From Streptomyces sp. NBC_01233 (GTDB lineage: Bacteria > Actinomycetota > Actinomycetes > Streptomycetales > Streptomycetaceae), in the NCBI RefSeq assembly GCF_035989305.1, contig NZ_CP108514.1:868001-932000 (forward strand): DNA of 64,000 bases. The letters run 5' to 3'. The translations under genes were made by a program, and so were the position numbers. Under the pieces are notes generated by a model, which saw nothing but the letters and a program-made list of their open reading frames with translations, was not told the origin of the DNA and searched no databases. Positions 8,616 to 15,567 of this stretch are shown one piece after another; the first letter of the stretch is position 1; every line of letters starts with the position of its first letter.

Positions 8616-10424
8616 TCAGAACGCGAGGTTCCAGGAGTCGATCTTGCCGGTGTCGCCGCCGGCGTTGTCGTTCACACGGAGCTTCCAGGTGCCGTTGGCG
8701 ACCTCGGAGGAGGCGTTGACGGTGAAGACCTGGTTGATGTTGTCCGTGCTGCCGCCGGCCCGGTTGTGGAGCGTGTAGACGCTGCCGTCGGGGGCCACGA
8801 GGTCGACCTTGAGGTCACCGATGTAGGTGTGGACGATGTTCACACCGACCTTGAGGGTGGCCGGGGCGTTGCCGGTCTTGCCCGTGACGGTGATCGGGCT
8901 CTCCACGGTGGTGTTGTCACCGATGGCGAAGTCCGTGCCGTTCTCGAAGGCCGGGGTGGGCGGGGTCGAGGTGACGGCGGCGACGGTCGCGGCGGCGTCG
9001 GCGAGACCGGTGCCGCAGCCGCCGGTGCAGGTGCCGGCCAGCGGACGGGCGTTCGTCTTGATCGCCGACTCGATCTGCGCCGGGGTCAGCGAGGAGTTCG
9101 CCGACTTCAGCAGGGCGGCGAGGCCCGCGACGTGCGGGGCGGCCATGCTGGTGCCCTGGTAGGGCTTGTAGTTCTCCGCGCCGGGGGTGGTGGTGCCCGC
9201 GTTCAGCGTGGAGAGGATGGCGTTCTCGGGGGTGGTGACGGTGCCGGGCGTGTCGGTGGCGCGGCGGGTCTCACCGCCCGGGGCGGCGACGTCGATGATC
9301 GCGCCGTAGTTCGAGTAGTACGAGCGGTCGCCCGCGCGGTTGCTCGAGGCGACGTTGATCACGTTGTTGCAGCTGGCGGGCGAGAAGTTGGCCGCGTCCG
9401 CGTTGCTGTTGCCGGCGGCGACGACCACGGTCGTACCGCGGGCGACGGCGGCGTTGATGGCGTTCTGGTAGCTGGTGCCGCAGGTGCCCGAGCCGCCGAG
9501 GCTCATGTTGATGACCTTGGCCGGGGTGGCGTTGGCCGGGACACCGGCCACGGAGCCGCCGGAGGCCCAGGTGATGGCGTCGACGATGTCCGACGTGGCT
9601 CCGCCGCACTTGCCGAGCACGCGGACGGGCTGGATCTTCGCGCCGTACGCGATGCCGGCGACGCCCTTGGAGTTGTTCGTGGCCGCGGCGATGGTGCCCG
9701 CGACGTGGGTGCCGTGCCAGGAGGAGTTGCTGGCCTTGGAGCCGAGGCCGCACTCGCCGTCGGTGGCGTTCCAGTCACCCTGGTCGGCGGGGTTGTTGTC
9801 GCGACCGTTGCCGTCACGGGCGTCGGCGGAGCTGGAGATGAAGTCGTAGCCCGCGACGATGTTCGGCGCGACGTCCGAGTGGGCGACGTAGCCGGTGTCG
9901 ATCACGGCGACGGTGACGCCGGAGCCGGTGGTCTTGTCCCAGGCGGCGGGAACGTTCATGCCGGCGGTGGGCTCGAAGAGGTCCCACTGCTTGGCGTACT
10001 CGGTGTCGTTCGGGGTGACGGCCTGGGCGTAGGCGCGGGAGTCCGGCTCGACGTAGGCGACGTCCGGGTCGGCGCGGAACTGGGCCATCACGTCGGCCGC
10101 GTCGGCCGGGGCCACGGTCCCGCCGAGGTTGACCAGGGCCGCTCCGGTGCCGAGGCGGCGGTCGAACTTCGCCTTCTTGCCGGCCTTCTTGCCCTTGGCG
10201 GCGGCGTCGTCGGCGGCCGCGGTGTTCGAGCTGGCCTCGGTGGCCGAGGACTTGTAGCCGACGATGAGGTTCTGGACCGGCGCGGTGGCGGCGACCGTGG
10301 CGGCCGGCGCCGTGCCGGGGGCCTCGACGGCCGCGGCCACCGAGGCGGTGGCGGTGGCGGAGCCGGCGAGCAGGGTGACGGAGATGGCCGCCACGGATAT
10401 GAGCCGACGTCTGGAAGCGTGCAC
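8616..10424 (-). CDS. Secreted subtilisin-like (S8) serine protease with P-domain
   Basis: Exported protease of 602 residues. Order: signal peptide (1-30), propeptide-inhibitor I9-like region (VQNLIVGYKS to YVEPDSRAYAQ), S8 catalytic domain with Asp in VAVIDTGYV, His in SWHGTHVAGT and Ser in YQGTSMAAPHVAG, then a C-terminal proprotein-convertase P-domain (VESPITVTG to WNLAF). The start is GTG at 10424 with AAGGGGAA just upstream; the in-frame extension further upstream crosses non-coding sequence. Four cysteine-containing segments suggest disulphides. The neighbouring LAL gene is in the same orientation downstream and could be its regulator, which is an inference. Confidence 0.93.
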   Translation of the reverse strand: MHASRRRLISVAAISVTLLAGSATATASVAAAVEAPGTAPAATVAATAPVQNLIVGYKSSATEASSNTAAADDAAAKGKKAGKKAKFDRRLGTGAALVNLGGTVAPADAADVMAQFRADPDVAYVEPDSRAYAQAVTPNDTEYAKQWDLFEPTAGMNVPAAWDKTTGSGVTVAVIDTGYVAHSDVAPNIVAGYDFISSSADARDGNGRDNNPADQGDWNATDGECGLGSKASNSSWHGTHVAGTIAAATNNSKGVAGIAYGAKIQPVRVLGKCGGATSDIVDAITWASGGSVAGVPANATPAKVINMSLGGSGTCGTSYQNAINAAVARGTTVVVAAGNSNADAANFSPASCNNVINVASSNRAGDRSYYSNYGAIIDVAAPGGETRRATDTPGTVTTPENAILSTLNAGTTTPGAENYKPYQGTSMAAPHVAGLAALLKSANSSLTPAQIESAIKTNARPLAGTCTGGCGTGLADAAATVAAVTSTPPTPAFENGTDFAIGDNTTVESPITVTGKTGNAPATLKVGVNIVHTYIGDLKVDLVAPDGSVYTLHNRAGGSTDNINQVFTVNASSEVANGTWKLRVNDNAGGDTGKIDSWNLAF

Positions 10425-10869
10425 GTGTTCCCCTTCGCGGGCCGTTTCCGGGCAGGCCGGAGCGGCCGGTCGGTGCAGTGTGGGAGGTTCCGGCGGCCGC
10501 GGGGCCGGGAGCGAGTTGGTCGGTCTCGCCCCGGCCGCCGCCGCGCGCCACGTTGTCCCGGCCGCAACGGCGGGGCAGGGGCAACGGCGGTCCCGGCGCT
10601 CCCCCGGACGGTGGGGCGTACACGCCATGTGGGGTTGGCGTGTGAACCGCCCGGCCTGGGGAAGATCGCCGGTGGGCAGACAGTAGGCAACGCGGCGATG
10701 AACTCGATACGGGGAAAACCCTTGTCCGCCCCTGCCGCACCCCCCGGGGGTCCCTCGGGCCCGCGGTGACCAGGGGTTCCGACGGTGCGCCGGGTGCCCG
10801 CGGGGGCCTCCCGGCATCCCGTCCGGTGAGGGGCCGGCCCTCACCGGACGGTCCGCGGGGACCGGGCCG

Positions 10870-11079
10870 TCAGCCGAGGCGGACCTCCGCCCCCGCTTCC
10901 CCGGCGCGGTCGAGCAGCAGCGCGTCCAGCCGCCGGCGGTCCACCTGGAAGCCGCGCCAGGGGCCGCCCGCGTCCCGCCCGAACGGCTCGAACCGGGGCT
11001 CCGTGCCCCACCCGACCGTGATCCCCTCGTGCCGGGCAGCGAGCGACCGGGGTTGCCGCCGAACGGGCTGTCCGGCCGG
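10870..11079 (-). pseudogene. Remnant of an FAD-dependent monooxygenase
   Basis: Between the protease and the DUF1838 gene a minus-strand frame with no start reads as a piece of a flavin monooxygenase or halogenase-like protein: WGTEPRFEPFGRDAGG, then GFQVDRRRLDALLLDRAGEA and a stop at 10870. The GxxVDRxxLDxLLLxxAxxxGA pattern is the conserved stretch after the FAD-binding motif in this superfamily. Neither the N-terminal GxGxxG domain nor the C-terminal half is present, so this is a decayed fragment. The rest of the 10425-11083 gap shows no gene. Confidence 0.55.
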
Positions 11080-11083
11080 CCCG

Positions 11084-11833
11084 CTAGCTGGGCGGGAAGA
11101 GCTTGCGGAAGTAGGTCCAGCTGGTCTCGTTCGGTTCGCTCCACTTCTCCGGGGCGTGGGCGAATTCCGGGTGGTGGTCCGCGATGTAGGCGCGGGTGCG
11201 CTCGGGGACCTGCGCGTACGTGTCGAGTTTGCGGCCCCGGCAGTGGAAGGTGAGGCCGCCCGGGCGCGCGCCCTGCTCCATCCACGGCAGCCACGGGGAC
11301 ATCCGCGTCCAGGACATCGTCGAGGGGACGCTCGCCTCGTCGGTGCCCATCACCGACGCGGGTGCGAAGAACTGGAAGAGCTCCAGTGCCCGGTAGGTGT
11401 CGTCGGCCGACTGGGCCGGGTACTCCTCGACCGGCAGGGGGGAGGGGTAGGCGAGCGGGATCTCCAGGCTGAAGCAGACCTGGTCGCCCAGGTCGGTCAC
11501 GGGCACCGGGAACGGCCGCCACTTCTGGTTGGCCGGGTCGTTCCAGACGTGGACCACCGGCTTGTCCTCCCAGGTCTCCGCGATCTCCCGGGTCCGGGGG
11601 TCCAGGTAGAACGCGGCCTCCCTGGAGAGCAGCTGGTAGCCGCCGGTCTCCTCGTCCGCGACGAGGCGGGCGACATTGAGCCCTTCGAAGCCGAGGAGGC
11701 GCCGGTAGGGCTCGCCCGGGGCCCAGGAGTGGACATCACCGGTCCACCAGAAGGTGACCTCGCGGCCGTCCAGCGAGGCGCGGGTGCGGGCGAATGCTTG
11801 CAGGAGCTCGGCGGGTGTCGCGGCTGATGTCAT
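11084..11833 (-). CDS. DUF1838 family protein
   Basis: A 249-residue soluble protein, Trp- and aromatic-rich, with the layout of DUF1838 proteins: TFWWTGDVHSWAPGE near the start, LLGFEGLNVAR, and a C-terminal PNETSWTYFRKLFPP. Function unknown; homologues occur beside oxidoreductases. The ATG at 11833 is supported by the start of conserved sequence. It is divergent from the DUF1996 gene across 181 bases. Confidence 0.75.
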   Translation of the reverse strand: MTSAATPAELLQAFARTRASLDGREVTFWWTGDVHSWAPGEPYRRLLGFEGLNVARLVADEETGGYQLLSREAAFYLDPRTREIAETWEDKPVVHVWNDPANQKWRPFPVPVTDLGDQVCFSLEIPLAYPSPLPVEEYPAQSADDTYRALELFQFFAPASVMGTDEASVPSTMSWTRMSPWLPWMEQGARPGGLTFHCRGRKLDTYAQVPERTRAYIADHHPEFAHAPEKWSEPNETSWTYFRKLFPPS

Positions 11834-12014
11834 GCGCCCCACTCTGCGCGGTCGCGGCACGGCCGGGCAAGCACCCGCACGGACAACCGGAGCCCCCTCC
11901 AAGGGGTTTGAGTGGCTGGTGGGGACGGGTGGGTCCGGTGGTCGGCGGCCGGGCGGCGACGGCCATGCGGATGCCAGGTTGACGGCGGTCGCGCCACCGG
12001 CAACCGTGACCGCC

Positions 12015-13013
12015 ATGGGGAAAGAACGCCGACTGCTCACACTCGTCATCTGCCTGGTCCTGGGGGGCGGACTGGCCGCTGCGGTGCTGGGTGCCTCGCG
12101 AGCGGCCGGTCCGCACGGGGGGACCGTGGCAGGGCGTCCGGCGCCCTCCGACTACGTGGACATACGCGACGTTCCACGCGTCGCGGCCGCCCCTCCCGCC
12201 CCGGGTGCCGACGGATCCACCGGCTCGGTGGTGGTGGACTGCGGCCGCAACGAGCAGGGCCACTACAACGAGGACAATCTGGTGGTCTCGCCCGGCCTGC
12301 GGGCCGGCGCCCACCACACGCACGCGTACGTGGGCAACCTGTCCACGGACGCGATGTCGACCGAAGCCTCCCTCGACGCGGCCGCCACGAGCTGCACGGG
12401 CGGCGACCGGTCGACGTACTACTGGCCCGTCCTGCGGCGCCTCGACCGGCCGGGCACTCGCCCCCACGAGCACTCGGCGGGGCACGGGAACACGGGCGAG
12501 GTCCTCCCGGAGGTCTCGGTCCTGGTGGAGTTCCGCGGCAGCCCGGTGAGCAAGGTGGTGGCCATGCCGCGCTTCCTGCGCGGCATGACGGGCGACGCCG
12601 TCGCGTACACGGCGGCCGGCGACGCCGACGTACGGGCCCGCTGGGGGTGTTCCGGCTCCCCGGACCGGTCCACCACCCGCTACCCGCGCTGCCCCGAGGA
12701 CGAGCGGGTCACCCGCACCCTGGTCTTTCCGAGCTGCTGGAACGGCATCGACACCGCCGGCGCCGGACACCGCTCGCACCTGCGCTTCCCCGGCACGAAC
12801 GGCGTCTGCCCGCCGGACTTCTTCCCGGTGCCCGAACTGCGCGTCTCCCTCGCCTACGAGGTCCCCGCGGGGGTGCCCGTCGCGCTCGACTCCTTCCCCG
12901 AGCAGCGGCACAGCCCGAAGACGGACCACGCGATGTTCGTCAACGCGATGACCGACCGGCAGATGGCCGCGGTCGTCGGCTGCCTCAACGAGGGCCGCGC
13001 CTGCCGGACCTGA
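12015..13013 (+). CDS. Secreted DUF1996 protein
   Basis: A 332-residue exported protein with an N-terminal membrane/signal segment (LLTLVICLVLGGGLAAAVLG, residues 7-26) and a DUF1996 domain: HHTHAYVGN, YYWPVL, RTLVFPSCWNG, and a C-terminal MFVNAMTDRQM. DUF1996 proteins occur in fungi and actinobacteria as extracellular wall-associated proteins of unknown activity. Conserved His and Cys residues (SCTGGD, WGCSG, RYPRCPED) suggest a disulphide-stabilised fold. It is followed after 83 bases by the ECF sigma gene. Confidence 0.85.
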   Translation: MGKERRLLTLVICLVLGGGLAAAVLGASRAAGPHGGTVAGRPAPSDYVDIRDVPRVAAAPPAPGADGSTGSVVVDCGRNEQGHYNEDNLVVSPGLRAGAHHTHAYVGNLSTDAMSTEASLDAAATSCTGGDRSTYYWPVLRRLDRPGTRPHEHSAGHGNTGEVLPEVSVLVEFRGSPVSKVVAMPRFLRGMTGDAVAYTAAGDADVRARWGCSGSPDRSTTRYPRCPEDERVTRTLVFPSCWNGIDTAGAGHRSHLRFPGTNGVCPPDFFPVPELRVSLAYEVPAGVPVALDSFPEQRHSPKTDHAMFVNAMTDRQMAAVVGCLNEGRACRT

Positions 13014-13096
13014 GTGACACAGGTCACGTGAACCGTGCGGGCGCCGGTCGCGTGTTCCGACCGCACCACCTAAGCGAGGAAGACGGAGAGGGTGAG

Positions 13097-13708
13097 ATGG
13101 CCGGACCACTGTGGCCCCGCACTCGGCGGGGCTCGACCGATGAGGTACTGATCAAGTCGGTGTACGAGGAGCACGGTCACGCCCTGCTCGCGTACGCCAC
13201 CCGGCTGACCGGGGACCGGGCCGCCGCCGAGGATGTCGTCCAGGAGACGCTCATCCGGGCCTGGCGGCATTCCGAAGTCCTGGTCAACGGAAAGGGTTCG
13301 GTGCGCGGCTGGCTGCTCACCGTGACCCGCAACATCATCACCGACCGCTACCGGGCCAAGGCCGCGCGGCCGCCGGAGGTCTCCGGGGCCTCGGCCACGC
13401 CTCCGGTGGAGGCGGACCACGCCGACGCGGTGGTGGACAGCATGACGGTCCTGGGGGCCCTCGACCAGCTGTCGCCGGAACACCGTGACGTCCTCAGGGA
13501 GTTGTACTACCGGCAGCTCAGCGTGGCGGAGGCGGCCGACGCCCTCGGCATCCCGGCGGGCACGGTCAAATCGCGTTCGCACTACGCGCTCAAGGCCCTG
13601 CGCGACGTCTTCAGGGACCAGCGTTCCAAGGACAGCAGCTTCAGAGATGGCAAACGACCGGGCGGGCCGCCCCAGCGGCCGGCCGGACTGCGTGAGGTGG
13701 TGGCATGA
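13097..13708 (+). CDS. ECF RNA polymerase sigma factor
   Basis: Group 4 sigma factor, 203 residues. Region 2 is visible as HALLAYATRLTGDRAAAEDVVQETLIRAWRH (about residues 28-58 in pieces) with the RGWLLTVTRNIITDRYRAK stretch, and region 4 as LDQLSPEHRDVL, YYRQLSVAEAADALGIPAGT and VKSRSHYALKALR. It overlaps the next gene by four bases (ATGA), the usual coupling of a sigma factor with its anti-sigma factor. GAGAGGG upstream serves as ribosome site. The target promoters are unknown. Confidence 0.93.
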   Translation: MAGPLWPRTRRGSTDEVLIKSVYEEHGHALLAYATRLTGDRAAAEDVVQETLIRAWRHSEVLVNGKGSVRGWLLTVTRNIITDRYRAKAARPPEVSGASATPPVEADHADAVVDSMTVLGALDQLSPEHRDVLRELYYRQLSVAEAADALGIPAGTVKSRSHYALKALRDVFRDQRSKDSSFRDGKRPGGPPQRPAGLREVVA

Positions 13709-14430
13709 ACCGGCAGCGGCACGAGGAGGAACTGCTCGGCCCGTACGTGCTCGGCGTCCTGGACGCCGAGGAGGTCCGCCGGATCGAGGATCACATGAGC
13801 GGATGCGTGCAGTGCCGGGAGGAGTTGGCCGCGTTGCGCGAGATGGAAGCGGCACTGGGCGAGGTGCCCGAGGAGGCGTTCCTCGACGGACCGCCGCAGG
13901 GCGGGGACCTGCTGCTCCAGCGCACCCTGCGGCAGATGCGCGGTGAGCGGGCCGGTGCCGAGCGCCGGCGCGCGGGGTTCGCGGGACTGGCCGTGGCCGC
14001 CTCGCTGGCCGCCGTGTTCTGGGCCGGTACGGCACTGGGCGCCGGCGATCCCGATTCCGTCGCCCTGCCCGCGCCGCCGTCCCCGACGGCTTCGGCGGAC
14101 CCTTCGCCGCCGCCCGCCGGGACCAAGCTGCTCTCCGCGACCGATCCGGGCACGGGCGTGCGGATGACCGTGCAGATGACGCCGGCCGCCAAGTGGGTGC
14201 GGTTGCACGCGGCGGTCACGGGAGTGCCGCGGGGCGAGCGGTGCCGGCTGATCGTGGTCTCCAAGGACGGTACGCGCACGACCGCGGGCGGCTGGGTCGT
14301 GGGCGGCCAGGAGAACGGCGAGGGCAAGGGCGCCTCGCTGGACGGTTCGGCGGCGGTGGATCCGGCCAACGTCAAGGCGGTCCTCGTGGAGAACGAGGCG
14401 GGCCGGACCTTCGTGTCCGTACCGGCCTGA
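13705..14430 (+). CDS. Zinc-finger anti-sigma factor (membrane-anchored)
   Basis: A 241-residue single-pass membrane protein expected to hold the upstream ECF factor inactive. The N-terminal anti-sigma domain carries the zinc-binding H-x3-C-x2-C (HMSGCVQC, residues 31-38); a membrane segment (GLAVAASLAAVFWAGTALGA) lies near residue 105; a Pro/Ser linker leads to an extracytoplasmic beta domain (VRMTVQMTPAAKWVRLHA) like that of RskA-type sensors. It is translated from an ATG overlapping the sigma stop codon. A terminator hairpin follows. Confidence 0.9.
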   Translation: MNRQRHEEELLGPYVLGVLDAEEVRRIEDHMSGCVQCREELAALREMEAALGEVPEEAFLDGPPQGGDLLLQRTLRQMRGERAGAERRRAGFAGLAVAASLAAVFWAGTALGAGDPDSVALPAPPSPTASADPSPPPAGTKLLSATDPGTGVRMTVQMTPAAKWVRLHAAVTGVPRGERCRLIVVSKDGTRTTAGGWVVGGQENGEGKGASLDGSAAVDPANVKAVLVENEAGRTFVSVPA

Positions 14431-14442
14431 CCGGGGTGTGAC

Positions 14443-14475
14443 GGAGCCCGGGAGCATATCCAGTTCCCGGGCTCC
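14443..14475 (+). terminator. Hairpin terminator after the anti-sigma gene
   Basis: Perfect 11-base arms GGAGCCCGGGA and TCCCGGGCTCC around an 11-base loop, 13 bases past the anti-sigma stop; no clear U-tract, as is common in Streptomyces. Confidence 0.8.
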
Positions 14476-14525
14476 TGCGTGCCACCCAATTGCGCACACC
14501 GGCACGTTTAAGAGTCGCGGATCAT

Positions 14526-14603
14526 TCTGAGATCGACGTGTTCTACCTTTGAACTACCGCGCCACGAGAGAGGCGCAGAGGGGACTTGAACCCCCATCCA
14601 TCG
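14526..14603 (-). tRNA. Candidate permuted tRNA gene, second copy (Gly-like D-arm)
   Basis: On the minus strand the 3' half comes first. Anticodon-stem 3' strand CGATG (14603-14599), short variable loop, T-arm GGGGG-TTCAAGT-CCCCT (14595-14579), acceptor 3' strand CTGCGCC and T73 (14578-14571); then seven spacer bases (14570-14564); then acceptor 5' strand GGCGCGG (14563-14557), T8 A9, D-arm GTTC-AAAGGTA-GAAC (14554-14540), A26 and anticodon-stem 5' strand CGTCG (14538-14534). The acceptor pairs over all seven positions (one G-U) and the anticodon stem over five (one G-U). T8, A14, G18, G19, A21, T54-C56, A58 and C61 are all present. No CCA is encoded. In the normal order no acceptor can form. 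The anticodon is unresolved: loop ATCTCAG would give CUC, but splicing could change it. Confidence 0.65.
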
Positions 14604-14664
14604 ATGATCGTCCACGCTCGGTCGATCCGGTGTTCGGCGGCGAATACTGAGACTGGAGCGAGAA

Positions 14665-14752
14665 TCTGAGATTAACGGGGCCGCCTCTACCGGCTTGGGC
14701 CACCCCGGCACGCAATGCCGGGGGAGGGATTCGAACCCCCAACTGACACCCC
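14665..14752 (-). tRNA. Candidate permuted tRNA gene, first copy (possible UAA anticodon)
   Basis: Minus strand, 3' half first: anticodon-stem 3' strand GGGGT (14752-14748), variable loop GTCAGTT, T-arm GGGGG-TTCGAAT-CCCTC (14740-14724), acceptor 3' strand CCCCGGC and A73 (14723-14716). After six spacer bases (14715-14710) the 5' half follows: acceptor GCCGGGG (14709-14703), T8 G9, three-pair D-stem GCC/GGC around a 12-base D-loop with A14, A15, G18, G19 and A21, G26, then anticodon-stem GCCCC (14681-14677) and loop GTTAATC. The acceptor pairs perfectly; GCCCC/GGGGT pairs with one G-U. Tertiary pairs T8-A14, A15-T48, G18-T55, G19-C56, T54-A58 are all possible. If the halves join inside the loop the anticodon reads UAA (leucine), but the short variable loop is not leucine-like. 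Confidence 0.7.
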
Positions 14753-14779
14753 TGTTCAGCTTCAACATCAGTTTCAGCT

Positions 14780-14793
14780 TGCGCTCTCGCGCA
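14780..14793 (-). other. GAGA-tetraloop hairpin upstream of the permuted tRNA pair
   Basis: TGCGC-GAGA-GCGCA on the minus strand is a perfect five-pair stem closed by a GNRA tetraloop. It abuts the larger hairpin at 14794-14815 and lies 27 bases before the first tRNA 3' half, so it may be part of the leader of that transcript. Confidence 0.6.
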
Positions 14794-14815
14794 CCCCCTG
14801 CAGACGTACAGGGGG
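14794..14815 (-). terminator. Hairpin after the 14827-15558 gene
   Basis: Seven-base arms CCCCCTG and CAGGGGG with an 8-base loop, starting 11 bases after the stop of the minus-strand hypothetical gene. It may terminate that gene or, stacked with the adjacent tetraloop hairpin, form a processing structure ahead of the permuted tRNAs. Confidence 0.6.
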
Positions 14816-14826
14816 AGATTTCGAGG

Positions 14827-15558
14827 CTACCTGAACAGGTAGCCGAACACCGCGTCCCCGACCCGCTGGTCGGTGACCTCGGCGCTGTTGGCCTCCTCGC
14901 GGGCGAACTTGACGGCCTGCTGGAGCTTCTCCACGCGGTCGAGCAGCTCGTTGACCCGGCGGGCGGGCAGGGCACCGGAGAACTTCACGGTCGTCCAGTA
15001 CCCGACCGGGACGTCCTCGTAGTAGACCTCGACCTGCGCCGGGTGCTTCTCGGTGGCCTCGGCCTTGACGTGGTTGCGCGGCACCTTCTTGGTACGGATC
15101 GTGCGCACCGCGTCCGTCTTCCACGAGTCCGTCGACGGGTCGAGGTTCCAGGACTCGGAGGCGTCCAGCACCGGCAGCTTCCGCACGAAGGTGTGCATGT
15201 CCGTCAGCTGCTTCTCCAGGAAGAGCAGGTACGGCACGGGCACCTGCGCCAGCAGGACCGTCCCGTCCACGACGACGTCGGCGGCCGCGGTGCGGTTCGC
15301 CCAGTCCTTGGTCGCCGTCACGTCGAACAGCCGCGTCAGGGTCCCCGCGGTCGCCCGCAGCACGTCCTCCGCCTTGACCTGCACCCGCGTGGACTCGGGC
15401 GGCAGCTGCTCGCCCTCCTCGTCCTTGGGCTGGTAGGTCCGGGAGATGCCGGCCAGCAGGGCGGGCTTCTGGACGTCGTGGTGAGCTTGCGTGAGCTCCT
15501 GGAGGGACTTGGACTTGACGCCCTTTTCCACTGCGATGATCTGATTCAGCTTCGGCAC
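14827..15558 (-). CDS. Conserved hypothetical protein
   Basis: A 243-residue soluble protein that I do not assign to a function. It begins MPKLNQIIAVEKGVKSKSLQ and has a mixed alpha/beta composition, a Trp/Asp-rich centre (LDASESWNLDPSTDSWKTD) and a C-terminal coiled-coil-like helix (VNELLDRVEKLQQAVKFARE). Proteins of this look are widespread single-copy genes in Streptomyces. It is the nearest gene upstream of the permuted tRNA pair on the same strand, so read-through could supply their transcript. No signal peptide or membrane segment. Confidence 0.7.
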   Translation of the reverse strand: MPKLNQIIAVEKGVKSKSLQELTQAHHDVQKPALLAGISRTYQPKDEEGEQLPPESTRVQVKAEDVLRATAGTLTRLFDVTATKDWANRTAAADVVVDGTVLLAQVPVPYLLFLEKQLTDMHTFVRKLPVLDASESWNLDPSTDSWKTDAVRTIRTKKVPRNHVKAEATEKHPAQVEVYYEDVPVGYWTTVKFSGALPARRVNELLDRVEKLQQAVKFAREEANSAEVTDQRVGDAVFGYLFR

Positions 15559-15567
15559 GCGATCAAA

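Noticed and set aside
6405..10769. Very long plus-strand open frame across the LAL and protease genes
   Set aside because: It is antisense to two clearly recognisable proteins and has low-complexity Ala/Arg/Gly composition, a GC-rich shadow.
14520..14815. One or two ordinary tRNA genes in normal order
   Set aside because: The acceptor 5' strand GCCGGGG cannot pair with the next acceptor 3' strand CTGCGCC, and no acceptor 5' strand lies upstream of the first T-arm; only the permuted order gives full stems.
14520..14815. tRNA fragments left by integration of a mobile element
   Set aside because: Integration leaves a 3' tRNA fragment at one end, not two different 3' halves each followed within seven bases by its own matching 5' half, and no integrase is near.
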